Notes: a model not told the origin generated them from the letters alone. Positions 8,102 through 15,809 are shown, counted from the first letter of the stretch. The stretch: 24,184 bases of DNA from an uncultured Azospirillum sp. (GCA_900542055.1 UQMA01000024.1:1-24184); one strand, 5' to 3'. Made by a program: numbers and translations.

Positions 8102-10384
8102 TTAGCGTGTTGTTTGTCTCCTTGTCTGATTGTTCAAAGGAGAATTGCTGCTGTTTGTTCTTGAGGAATTTGCAGAGTTGTTTCTTCCTCTATGTACAAT
8201 CAAACCTTGTTGTTCAGCTTGAGTACGTGCATCTGTAAAATCGTGGCGCGGTAATGAAAATCTTGTTAAGTAGATTTTTTTCAGATCACAATCTTCCAAT
8301 TGTCCGTTAACATCTTCAATTCTGGCTCTGGCATTATTCAGGCAATCGGATACAGCCTTTTCAGGGCTTTCGCCTTTACCATCTATATCCTGATTATTTT
8401 TCAAAATTTCTATATAGCGTTTATCAATATCTTTTTTCGCTTTTTCGGTTTCGGTTGCGCACATGGCGGCATAAATGCCTTTCATTGCGGTTGGCGACAA
8501 ATCCCTAACATTGGTGTCAAGACTGTCTTTTCCGGTTAATGAATTCTTTAAGGCATTCTTTTCGGCTTCATTGCGCAGCAGATTTTCTTTACCTTGCAGC
8601 AAATCGCGAACAGTTAAGCTTTGTCCGGCGTTTGCATCATATATTTTGTACAGTGATACAACGGCCATAGTAGCGCCGATAACTTGAGAAGCACCGTTGG
8701 TTTCTCCTCTATCTGTTGTTGCCATTCCCGGAGTGCCCTTGGCTACGGCCTCTTCAAACTTAGAGCGCAAACCAAAATCTTCCCACAAATCACGGAACGG
8801 ATGCAGCTGATAAGCGCCGACCGCCCAACGAATACGGCGGCAATCAGGATTGGTTCTGTTCTTTTCTGCATTAACATCTTTACCTTTTGCTTCCCAGTTG
8901 GCTTTTATTTGCATGGCCAAATCATATTTGTAACGATACAATTCCGGACTGTTGGCATCGGCTTTTTTGGCTGCGGCTTCGGACATTTTATCAAAACGTT
9001 CCGCGTTAATTTTATGGCCGACCGGAATCATCAGTCGTTTAGCGCAGGCTGTTCGCATAACGCCTTCATTAGAATCACTCATTCCGCCGTATTTAACTTT
9101 TGTAATTCCGGCATCTTTCATTACGCTGGTAATCAAATAAGCTTGATCATCGGTCAATGTTTTTCCAGGAGGCAAAGAATATGCAATTTCAATCTCACCG
9201 TTTTTATTAATACGTGTATAAATTTTAAATTCGTAGTTGCACTTAATTTCACCTGATTTCGGATCAACAGTAAAAGGTTTGCGCAAAGGATCCGTGCTTT
9301 CAGATGGATAAGCCGTGAATGTCTTCCAGCCACCGTTCCAACAACTTCCTTCATACCAGCTGTAACCGCGGGTTTTGTTTTTGTCCATCCATTCACGCAA
9401 TCCTTTGTTTATGGTATCCAAATCTTTTTGTTTGGCAGCTTTTTCTTTGGCCAATTTAGCTTTTTTTTCGGCTTCTTTCTTTTTTTGCTCGGCTTTTTGA
9501 AGCTTTTTTTCTTCTTTTAAGCGTTTTTTTCTTTCTTTTTCGGATTCTTGAGTTTCTGAAGAGTTTTCGTTATTATTCTGATTTTCCTCTTCATCAAGTT
9601 CGTTATTTTCATTTGCAGAACTTTCATCATCAGCTTCTTCATCATTGTCTACGGCAGTATCGTTAACTTCTCCGGCACGAGCATTCCTGTCGTCTTTATC
9701 AATATTTTCAAAAGCTTCAGTCGCGCCATTTTCATCGTCTTCCGCATTACTTTCGGTTGAACCGAAAATAATTTGTGGTCCTTCAACACTGTTGAGGTAT
9801 TTATTTTCTTCTTCAATGGCTTTAACACTTTCTGAAAAAAGTTCTTCAGTTTTTTGATCGGCATTTTCCAATTTCAAATTTGAAACATCAACCGTTAATC
9901 CATGGCGTTGTAAAAATTCGACCATTGCCATCATTTTTTCAGGATTCATATCTTCTGGTGAAAATTGAACGCGTCCGTCGACAATTTCCATAGAAATGCC
10001 AGCCGGTTGCAATGAGTTAATTTTCATGCTCAAATTGCCGTTTTCATCTTCTTTGATAGGAGACGCCTTGAAAGGAGTTACGCTTTCAGAATCAGGGGTT
10101 TGAGGATCTTTGGCAGTTGCAAAGCTATTTATATCCGCTTGTATGTTGTACAGAGCAGTATATTGTTCTGGATGGCTGTGGAGCATTTCTAACTGGTGGT
10201 CGATTTGTCCTTTTTTCATATTTTCTTTACGTTGCTCCAACCCGGCGCGAACATCATCAAAAACATTGTCTTGCGGAATTTCGTGGTCTTTCGCTTGTTT
10301 TTTCCAATAATTCTCGATTTCCTCGGATTCGATGCTGCTAAGGCGATCAGCGTTCAAAGCAAAATATGGTCTGTTGTTTGCCAT
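8102..10384 (-). CDS. Uncharacterised 760-residue multidomain protein
   Basis: I do not recognise this protein as a named family. The start is clear: GAGGAA lies about seven bases before the ATG. There is no signal peptide or membrane segment, so it is probably cytoplasmic or exported by an unconventional route. In order it has a charged helical N-terminus (1-90). A small alpha/beta-looking module (about 131-172, with DGRVQFSPEDMNPEKMMAMV and GLTVDVSNL) comes next. An acidic Asp/Glu/Asn-rich stretch (210-282) is followed by a highly basic Lys/Glu/Ala coiled coil (283-322). An aromatic segment (YSWYEGSCWNGGWKTF, 341-356) precedes a second module (396-436, with LPPGKTLTDDQAYLITSVMK) resembling the first. 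A long helical domain runs to about 712, and the Asn/Ser/Arg tail is low complexity. It follows lexA by 79 bp and has its own probable promoter and a strong terminator. Similarity to LPD7-type modules of large polyvalent proteins is a guess. Confidence 0.9.
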   Translation of the reverse strand: MANNRPYFALNADRLSSIESEEIENYWKKQAKDHEIPQDNVFDDVRAGLEQRKENMKKGQIDHQLEMLHSHPEQYTALYNIQADINSFATAKDPQTPDSESVTPFKASPIKEDENGNLSMKINSLQPAGISMEIVDGRVQFSPEDMNPEKMMAMVEFLQRHGLTVDVSNLKLENADQKTEELFSESVKAIEEENKYLNSVEGPQIIFGSTESNAEDDENGATEAFENIDKDDRNARAGEVNDTAVDNDEEADDESSANENNELDEEENQNNNENSSETQESEKERKKRLKEEKKLQKAEQKKKEAEKKAKLAKEKAAKQKDLDTINKGLREWMDKNKTRGYSWYEGSCWNGGWKTFTAYPSESTDPLRKPFTVDPKSGEIKCNYEFKIYTRINKNGEIEIAYSLPPGKTLTDDQAYLITSVMKDAGITKVKYGGMSDSNEGVMRTACAKRLMIPVGHKINAERFDKMSEAAAKKADANSPELYRYKYDLAMQIKANWEAKGKDVNAEKNRTNPDCRRIRWAVGAYQLHPFRDLWEDFGLRSKFEEAVAKGTPGMATTDRGETNGASQVIGATMAVVSLYKIYDANAGQSLTVRDLLQGKENLLRNEAEKNALKNSLTGKDSLDTNVRDLSPTAMKGIYAAMCATETEKAKKDIDKRYIEILKNNQDIDGKGESPEKAVSDCLNNARARIEDVNGQLEDCDLKKIYLTRFSLPRHDFTDARTQAEQQGLIVHRGRNNSANSSRTNSSNSPLNNQTRRQTTR

Positions 10385-10416
10385 GGTAAATTCCTCATAT
10401 TGATTTTATTAGCCAT

Positions 10417-10444
10417 ATCATAACATAATTGTACAAAAAAACAA
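10417..10444 (-). promoter_or_regulatory. Putative promoter of the 760-residue protein gene
   Basis: On the minus strand TTGTTT (10444-10439) and TATGAT (10422-10417) are 16 bases apart, about 32 bases before the ATG, in the lexA-downstream gap. No LexA box is visible here. Confidence 0.45.
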
Positions 10445-10463
10445 GTGTATTTTGACAAAAAAA

Positions 10464-11120
10464 TCAGTGGTAACGGCGAATAATTCCGCTCAACACGCCT
10501 TGAATTTTTACACGTGATAAAGGCAGCTTGCGTATTTCATAATCCTTATTGCAGGGAACAAGCCAAACCTCATCTTTCTTTTTTTGCCAAATTTTAAGAG
10601 TGGCTTCGCTGTCGTCAACCAAAGCTACGACAATTTGTCCATTTTCCGCAACTTGCGCCCGTTTGATAATGGCTGTATCACCGTCCATAATTCCCGCTTC
10701 AATCATTGATTCTCCCTCGATTTTCAGTGCGTAAAAATCGCCGCGGTCAATAAAATCAAACGGAACGGAAATAGTTTCATTTTCATAAGCTATTGCTTCA
10801 ATCGGCGTGCCGGCGGCAATTTTTCCGTACAAAGGAATTTGGGCAGAAGAATTTTGCAATGCCAATTTTATTTTTTTCTCTTCTTCAACGATTTCACGCG
10901 GCTTAAAGCGGGGAATTTTCAAAACTTCAAGAGCTCTGGCTTTATGTGGAAGTTTGCGGATAAAATCGCGTTCAATCAGTTCTTCAATAAGGGCATAAAT
11001 TCCCGATTTTGATTTAATGCCGACAGCCTGTTTCATTTCTTCGTAAGAAGGGCAACACCCGTTTTCTTTGATTGTGTTATCAATAAACATAAGCAATTTG
11101 TACTGTTTTGGGGTCAGCAT
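10464..11120 (-). CDS. lexA: LexA repressor
   Basis: LexA is the SOS-response transcriptional repressor. It cleaves itself when RecA filaments form on damaged DNA. The 218-residue protein begins with the winged-helix DNA-binding domain (MLTPKQYKLLMFIDNTIKEN, recognition region around 25-60), followed by a linker. Its S24 peptidase domain has the Ala103-Gly104 cleavage bond within IAAGTPIEA, the catalytic serine in GESM (about residue 138) and the lysine in ATLK (about residue 176). All functional residues are present, so it should be active. GGAG lies six bases before the ATG. A LexA box overlaps its promoter, indicating autoregulation. It is divergent from lysS and upstream of the 760-residue protein gene, with no terminator seen between them. 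Confidence 0.96.
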   Translation of the reverse strand: MLTPKQYKLLMFIDNTIKENGCCPSYEEMKQAVGIKSKSGIYALIEELIERDFIRKLPHKARALEVLKIPRFKPREIVEEEKKIKLALQNSSAQIPLYGKIAAGTPIEAIAYENETISVPFDFIDRGDFYALKIEGESMIEAGIMDGDTAIIKRAQVAENGQIVVALVDDSEATLKIWQKKKDEVWLVPCNKDYEIRKLPLSRVKIQGVLSGIIRRYH

Positions 11121-11151
11121 GGCAATCTCCGTTTAAATTCAATATACAAAT

Positions 11152-11166
11152 GTTCTACTTTAGTTC
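11152..11166. promoter_or_regulatory. LexA box (SOS operator) of alphaproteobacterial type
   Basis: GTTC-TACTTTA-GTTC matches the direct-repeat operator GTTC-N7-GTTC known for alphaproteobacterial LexA. It lies 32-46 bases before the lexA ATG and covers its predicted -10 element. Confidence 0.85.
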
Positions 11167-11180
11167 TTTTTTGCGGTCAA
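11152..11180 (-). promoter_or_regulatory. lexA: Putative lexA promoter
   Basis: On the minus strand TTGACC (11180-11175) and TAGAAC (11157-11152) are 17 bases apart. The -10 overlaps one half of the LexA box, so bound LexA would block RNA polymerase. Confidence 0.6.
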
Positions 11181-11196
11181 GCGTTTTTATTTTCGG

Positions 11197-11225
11197 TTGC
11201 AAGTTATTACAGATTTGTTTATAGT
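11197..11225 (+). promoter_or_regulatory. lysS: Putative lysS promoter
   Basis: TTGCAA (11197-11202) and TATAGT (11220-11225) are 17 bases apart, about 43 bases before the lysS ATG. Confidence 0.55.
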
Positions 11226-11267
11226 GTCCGACAGTTTGATTGCTAACTTAAAAATAGGAAAATACTG

Positions 11268-12737
11268 ATGGCTACTGAAACAAATATTCATAGAGAGTCA
11301 AGATTGGCAAAGCTTGCCTCATTGCAAGAAAAAGGCTACAATCCTTATCCTTATAGTTTTAAACCCAATGCTTTCGCTGCCGATTTGCAAAAAAAATATG
11401 CTGAACTTGCTGCCGGCGAAAATACAGAAGACCGCGTTACTGTTGCCGGTCGTGCAATGGCTGTACGCAACAGCGGTATGTTTATCGATTTGAAAGATAA
11501 CAGCGGAAAAATTCAGATTTTTTGCCATAAATCACATCTTGACGAAGCAGGGCTGGAATTGCTCAAATTTTTGGATGTCGGTGATTTGGTCGGTGTAAGT
11601 GGCTTTGTTCGTCGTACGCCGCGCGGAGAGTTGTCAATTGCTGCCGAAAAATTCGACATTATCGGAAAATCATTACAGCCGCTGCCGGAAAAGTTTCATG
11701 GTTTAACAGATGTTGAAGCTCGTTATCGTCAACGTTATGTTGATTTTATTATGAATGATGACAGTCGTGAAATTTTTAAAAAACGCTGCCGCATCACTTC
11801 GGCGGTTCGTCATTATTTTGAACAGCACGGATTTATGGAAGTGGAAACTCCTATGCTGCAAAGCATTATGGGCGGAGCTAATGCCAAACCTTTTATTACG
11901 CACCACAATTCATTGGATATGGATTTATATTTGCGTATTGCTCCCGAATTGTTTTTGAAAAGATTGGTTGTCGGCGGTTTTGACCGTGTTTTTGAAATCG
12001 GACGCAATTTCCGTAATGAAGGAATTGATAAAAAACATAATCCTGAATTTACAGCTTTGGAAGCTTATCAGGCTTATGCTGATTATAATGATATGGCCGA
12101 ACTTATTCCCGATATGCTGCGTTTTGTTTGCCGTGAAGTTAATGGCAGTGAAATCATAGAAGTTAACGGAACTGAAATCGATTTGTCAAAGCCGTTTAAG
12201 CGTGCCTCAATTGTGGATTTGGTAAAAGAATATACCGGCGTTGATCTTATGCAGGCTCAAACGGTAGAAGAAGCCAGAGAAATGGTAAAATCCGTTGGTA
12301 TTGATGCTTCGGGATGCAGTAATTGGGGAAAAGTTGTACAATTGGCATTCGATGAGAAAGTAGAACCCAATTTGGTACAGCCGGTTTTGGTGATGGATAT
12401 GCCGCGCGATATTTCGCCTTTGGCCAAAACTCATCGCAGTAATCCTCGTTTGGTTGAACATTTTGATGCGTATATCGGCGGTATGGAAGTAGGCTGCGCT
12501 TATTCGGAACTTTCAAATCCGTTAGAGCAGCGTGCACGTTTTGAAGCGCAATGCGCGGAACGTGAAGCCGGAGATGATGAAGCTCAAATGTTGGATGAAG
12601 ACTATGTTACCGCTCTTGAAAATGCTTTGCCTCCGACAGGCGGTATGGGAATGGGAATTGACCGATTGGCAATTTTGCTGACCGGTGCTGAAACTATCCG
12701 CGATGTTATCGCTTTTCCGACATTGCGCAACAAATAG
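11268..12737 (+). CDS. lysS: Lysine--tRNA ligase, class II
   Basis: This enzyme charges tRNA-Lys with lysine in the cytoplasm. It is the class II form, unlike the class I LysRS (lysK) found in some alphaproteobacteria. The 489-residue protein has an N-terminal OB-fold anticodon-binding domain (VTVAGRAMAVRNSGMFIDLK region, about 58-150). The catalytic core carries motif 1 around GFMEVETPMLQ, motif 2 FEIGRNFRNEG (242-252) followed by HNPEFTALE, and motif 3 GMGMGIDRLAIL (about 459-470). AGGA lies eight bases before the ATG. The stop codon overlaps the ribosome-binding site of the following deacetylase gene, which suggests co-transcription and coupling. Confidence 0.97.
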   Translation: MATETNIHRESRLAKLASLQEKGYNPYPYSFKPNAFAADLQKKYAELAAGENTEDRVTVAGRAMAVRNSGMFIDLKDNSGKIQIFCHKSHLDEAGLELLKFLDVGDLVGVSGFVRRTPRGELSIAAEKFDIIGKSLQPLPEKFHGLTDVEARYRQRYVDFIMNDDSREIFKKRCRITSAVRHYFEQHGFMEVETPMLQSIMGGANAKPFITHHNSLDMDLYLRIAPELFLKRLVVGGFDRVFEIGRNFRNEGIDKKHNPEFTALEAYQAYADYNDMAELIPDMLRFVCREVNGSEIIEVNGTEIDLSKPFKRASIVDLVKEYTGVDLMQAQTVEEAREMVKSVGIDASGCSNWGKVVQLAFDEKVEPNLVQPVLVMDMPRDISPLAKTHRSNPRLVEHFDAYIGGMEVGCAYSELSNPLEQRARFEAQCAEREAGDDEAQMLDEDYVTALENALPPTGGMGMGIDRLAILLTGAETIRDVIAFPTLRNK

Positions 12738-12747
12738 GACTGATATT

Positions 12748-13971
12748 TTGGTTCACCGTAAGTCAACTATGAAAAAAAGCGGCACACAGCGTTTAAAACG
12801 CCGTGTGTCGCAGTTGCAATTGCCTTTTGAAAAATCATTCAGAAAAAAGGTGAATGGACGAACAAAGCCGAAAAACAAAACATTAAGAAAAATTATTTTT
12901 GTGCTTAATTGTATTTTAAGCACAATTTTATTGTTTATGCTTTTTGCTGAGTTGAAACCTAAAACTCAAGAAACTTTGCCAAATCTCCAAATGGAAAAAT
13001 ATCCGGTTGTCAGTCAGAGAAAAGAATATACGGCAAAGCAAGAAGAAAAAGCCTTTTTAAAAACAGCCTTAAATCATGATGAAGACGATGAATATCGTTT
13101 GTTTCAACTTGAAAACGGTTTGCTGAAAAATACTCTTGAAATTGAAGATGTTTCGCCAATTCTGCCTAATGAAATTGTTACTCGAGTCGATGATATAAAA
13201 CTTACAAATGAAGAAGTTTATAAACTTTATGAGGAGAAAATTCCGGAAGATATTGTTATTCCAGAAAAGACGCCGGCGAAAAAAACATCTTTACCGATGA
13301 TAGCCATAGTTATTGATGATATGGGAATTAGTGTCAGCCGCACCCGAGATATTGCAAGTTTGAAATATCCGATTAATGCCTCTTTTTTGACTTATGCTAA
13401 AAATTTAAAAGGACAAATATCTTTAGCCAAAGCCAGCGGGCAGGAAATTATGGCGCATTTGCCTATGGAACCGCAGGTTATGCAAAATTTTACTCCGACA
13501 ATGTTGACTACAAAAATGAATGATGAAGAATTGTTGTCCACTTTGCGTAATATGCTTGAAGCTATTCCCGAAGCTAAACATGTAAATAATCATATGGGAA
13601 GCCGTATAACGGAAGATAAACATCGTATGGCGGTGGTAATGAAGGAATTGGCAGCCCGCAAGATAGGTTTTTTAGATTCTAAAACAACGCCTCATTCGGC
13701 GGCTCCCGAACAAGCCAGACGTTTTGGAATTGATTTAACAATGCGTAATGTGTTTTTGGATAATAAAGATGATTTTGACTATATTACAAAACAGTTGAAA
13801 CAAACAGAAGAAATAGCGAGGAAACGCGGCTATGCAATAGCAATAGGGCACCCTAAAGCGCAAACATATCAAGCTTTGAAAGCTTGGCTCCCGACGGTAA
13901 AAGACAAGGGGTTCCGATTGGTAAAAATCAGCGAATTGTCTGAGTATATCAATAAAAAGTCGAAAAAATAA
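12748..13971 (+). CDS. Membrane-anchored divergent polysaccharide deacetylase (DUF610/YibQ-like)
   Basis: The catalytic domain (about residues 182-400) matches the divergent polysaccharide deacetylase family. It contains AIVIDDMGIS with paired aspartates (190-191), MAHLPMEP, VNNHMGSR (279-286) and IGHPKAQTYQAL (366-377). Before it lie a very basic cytoplasmic N-terminus, one membrane segment (about 48-66, IIFVLNCILSTILLFMLFAEL) and a charged linker, so the enzyme domain should face the periplasm. The substrate is unknown, and cell-wall or surface glycans are a guess. TTG at 12748 is chosen as start because AGGA sits exactly eight bases upstream, as it does for lysS and popZ. The in-frame ATG at 12769 has no such site and would give 400 residues. 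The TTG form has 407. It is probably co-transcribed with lysS. Confidence 0.85.
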   Translation: MVHRKSTMKKSGTQRLKRRVSQLQLPFEKSFRKKVNGRTKPKNKTLRKIIFVLNCILSTILLFMLFAELKPKTQETLPNLQMEKYPVVSQRKEYTAKQEEKAFLKTALNHDEDDEYRLFQLENGLLKNTLEIEDVSPILPNEIVTRVDDIKLTNEEVYKLYEEKIPEDIVIPEKTPAKKTSLPMIAIVIDDMGISVSRTRDIASLKYPINASFLTYAKNLKGQISLAKASGQEIMAHLPMEPQVMQNFTPTMLTTKMNDEELLSTLRNMLEAIPEAKHVNNHMGSRITEDKHRMAVVMKELAARKIGFLDSKTTPHSAAPEQARRFGIDLTMRNVFLDNKDDFDYITKQLKQTEEIARKRGYAIAIGHPKAQTYQALKAWLPTVKDKGFRLVKISELSEYINKKSKK

Positions 13972-14019
13972 ATACTTATCTAAAAATATGTAATGACTAT
14001 TACAAGTTACCGAATGGGG

Positions 14020-14040
14020 GTGTGATATTTAATATCACAC
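14020..14040. repeat. Perfect 10-bp inverted repeat around one base
   Basis: GTGTGATATT and AATATCACAC flank a single T. It lies between the deacetylase stop and the bidirectional terminator. It has no T-run, so it is not itself a terminator; its role is unknown. Confidence 0.5.
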
Positions 14041-14050
14041 AAAACTAAAA

Positions 14051-14075
14051 AAAGGCTTTGTTAAACAAAGCCTTT
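14051..14075. terminator. Bidirectional terminator
   Basis: AAAGGCTTTGTT and AACAAAGCCTTT form a 12-bp stem with a one-base centre, and T-runs follow on both strands. It should end the lysS-deacetylase transcript (+) and the tRNA-Leu transcript (-). Confidence 0.9.
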
Positions 14076-14081
14076 TTTTGT

Positions 14082-14167
14082 TGGTAGGGGTAGTCAGACT
14101 CGAACTGACACGGCCTGAGGCCACAAGATTTTGAGTCTAGCGCGTCTACCAATTCCGCCATACCCCC
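14082..14167 (-). tRNA. tRNA-Leu (anticodon CAA)
   Basis: The 86-nt minus-strand gene folds as a class II tRNA. The acceptor GGGGGTA pairs with TACCCCT with one G-T pair. There is a D-arm GCG/CGC, anticodon loop CTCAAAA giving CAA, a long variable arm (GGCC-TCA-GGCC), and the T-arm GTCAG-TTCGAGT-CTGAC. The 3' CCA is encoded. It reads UUG, which is the most conspicuous leucine codon in the surrounding genes. The second anticodon-stem pair (28-42) is a T-T mismatch, which is unusual. Confidence 0.95.
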
Positions 14168-14181
14168 ATAAGACGAATAGA

Positions 14182-14210
14182 TAAATAACTTAATATTTTT
14201 CATTCGTCAA
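14182..14210 (-). promoter_or_regulatory. Putative tRNA-Leu promoter
   Basis: On the minus strand TTGACG (14210-14205) is followed after 17 bases by a weak -10, TATTTA (14187-14182), about 15 bases before the tRNA. A GACGAAT/ATTCGTC inverted repeat (14202-14208 and 14172-14178) brackets the -10. Confidence 0.45.
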
Positions 14211-14270
14211 TAGTTTTTTTACTAAAATTGAATAATATTTTTTTTAATATGAAATTTGAAAGCAAAATCT

Positions 14271-15782
14271 ATGCCTAAATCGGAAAAAAAAGCTCTTGAT
14301 TTGTACAAAAAGAAAAATTATTCGGCGGCTCTCACAGCTTTTTTCAAAATTGACAAAGCAGAACTAAACCGTAATGACATTTTGATTTTGATAGCAAACT
14401 GCTATGATGCGCTCGGACAAAAGAACGAAGCTGTTCAATATTATAAAAAAGCCTTGCGTGTATGTGGAAAATCTGAAGTTGCGGCTGCTAATCTGGCCAT
14501 TATTTATTATGAGCTCAAAAAAATGTTTTGGGCTAAGTGGTACGCGCTTAAAACACTGCGGATAAATCATTATAATGTGTCGGCTTTGGTGGTGCTGGGC
14601 AATATATGCTATTGCGCTAAAAAATATCCGAAAGCTTTGGATTATTATCAGCAGGCATTAGAACAGCAGCGTGAGTTCTATACCGCAAATTTTAATACAG
14701 CCGGAATTTATTTTGAAATGAAAGATTATCCGACGGCTTATTTTTATGCTCGCCGCACCGTTCAGCTTTATCCTCAGGCGCAAGAAGCCGCGGCCTTGCT
14801 CGCAAATATTTGTTTAGAGTTGGATAAAAATGAAGAAGCCATAGAAGTGCTGGCACCTCTTTATGCGCAAAATCCACAGGATTATTGGGTATGCAATTCA
14901 ATCAGTCAGGCTTATCAGCGCTGCCGCCGTTATGCCGAAGCGCTTGATATGGGGTGGCGTGCGGTTAATATTTCAAAAGGAGAAAATTCCCAACATATAA
15001 ATTTTGGTTATTTGCTTTATGAAACGGCTATTGAATCGCCTTATGCAGATGTTAAAGGCTATGCTCGTAAATGGCTGCAGCAATATCCCGAAAGTCCTGT
15101 TGTCAGACACATGGGAAATGCAATTTTGAATGCCGAAGACGTAAGTCAAATAAACAGTTTGTTCGTACGTGAAATTTTTGATGCTTTTGCTGATGATTTT
15201 GAAGATGTTCTTCATAGCCTTGATTATTCTGTTCCCAGTTTAATGTCTAAAGATCTTGCTTCTCTGTATTCCAATCTTCATTTGAAAAAAATGAAAATTT
15301 TAGATGCTGGTTGCGGAACGGGATTATGCGCTTCATATTTGAAAAAATACGCCAAATTTCGTGGTTTGGACGGAGTGGATATTTCGGCTAAAATGCTTGA
15401 AGTGGCAAAACTAAAAAAACTTTATACCCATTTGTACAATGAAGATATAAATGGTTTTCTGGCATCAAATGTTGATGAATATGATTTAATAAATGCGGCC
15501 GATGTTTTTACATATTTCGGAGAGTTGGGAAGTTTGTTTGCCCTGCTGGCTGCATCGCTGCATAAAGACGGACGGGTTTTGTTCAGCGTCAGCGAAAATT
15601 ACGTTAATGATAATAATTGGTTTTTGCATGCTTCCGGACGTTTTTTGCATAACAAAACGTATGTCGAAAATTCTTTAACCAGACAAGGTTTTTTTGTTGA
15701 AAAAATGAACCGCGTGCGTCTGCGTAATGAAGGAGGACAGCCGGTTTATGGTTGGATTGTTATGGCGCAAAAGCAAAATTGA
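14271..15782 (+). CDS. TPR-repeat protein with C-terminal SAM-dependent methyltransferase
   Basis: The N-terminal half (about residues 5-270) is a run of tetratricopeptide-type helix pairs, for example DILILIANCYDALGQKNEA, SALVVLGNICYCAKKYPKA and YTANFNTAGIYFEMKDYPTA. These usually bind protein partners. The C-terminal part (about 300-503) is a class I methyltransferase with motif I ILDAGCGTGL (343-352) and the acidic motif II in GLDGVDISAKMLEVAK. It closes with a DLINAADVF-type motif IV region. The ATG at 14271 is preferred; a TTG five codons upstream is also open, and neither has a strong ribosome-binding site. No signal peptide is seen, so it is cytoplasmic. The substrate is unknown. It resembles the broad group of TPR-methyltransferases annotated only by domain. 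The gene stands alone between tRNA-Leu and a convergent small gene. Confidence 0.88.
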   Translation: MPKSEKKALDLYKKKNYSAALTAFFKIDKAELNRNDILILIANCYDALGQKNEAVQYYKKALRVCGKSEVAAANLAIIYYELKKMFWAKWYALKTLRINHYNVSALVVLGNICYCAKKYPKALDYYQQALEQQREFYTANFNTAGIYFEMKDYPTAYFYARRTVQLYPQAQEAAALLANICLELDKNEEAIEVLAPLYAQNPQDYWVCNSISQAYQRCRRYAEALDMGWRAVNISKGENSQHINFGYLLYETAIESPYADVKGYARKWLQQYPESPVVRHMGNAILNAEDVSQINSLFVREIFDAFADDFEDVLHSLDYSVPSLMSKDLASLYSNLHLKKMKILDAGCGTGLCASYLKKYAKFRGLDGVDISAKMLEVAKLKKLYTHLYNEDINGFLASNVDEYDLINAADVFTYFGELGSLFALLAASLHKDGRVLFSVSENYVNDNNWFLHASGRFLHNKTYVENSLTRQGFFVEKMNRVRLRNEGGQPVYGWIVMAQKQN

Positions 15783-15787
15783 ACAAC

Positions 15788-15809
15788 AAAAAACCTCTCA
15801 AAAGAGAGG
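15788..15809 (-). terminator. Terminator between convergent genes
   Basis: CCTCTC-AAAA-GAGAGG forms a 6-bp hairpin. The T-run is on the minus strand, so it mainly serves the DUF2934-like gene. On the plus strand it may weakly stop the methyltransferase transcript. Confidence 0.75.

Noticed and set aside
8684..9256. 190-codon open frame on the plus strand
   Set aside because: It is antisense to the 760-residue gene, has no ribosome-binding site and its translation is Phe/Ile/Cys-rich noise.
14021..14039. CRP/FNR-type site in the palindrome (TGTGA ... TCACA)
   Set aside because: The half-sites are nine bases apart, not the six expected, and no gene starts nearby in a suitable position.
14249..14278. 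Nine-codon upstream frame (MKFESKIYA) overlapping the methyltransferase start
   Set aside because: A leader peptide was considered, but there is no ribosome-binding site, regulatory hairpin or biased codons.
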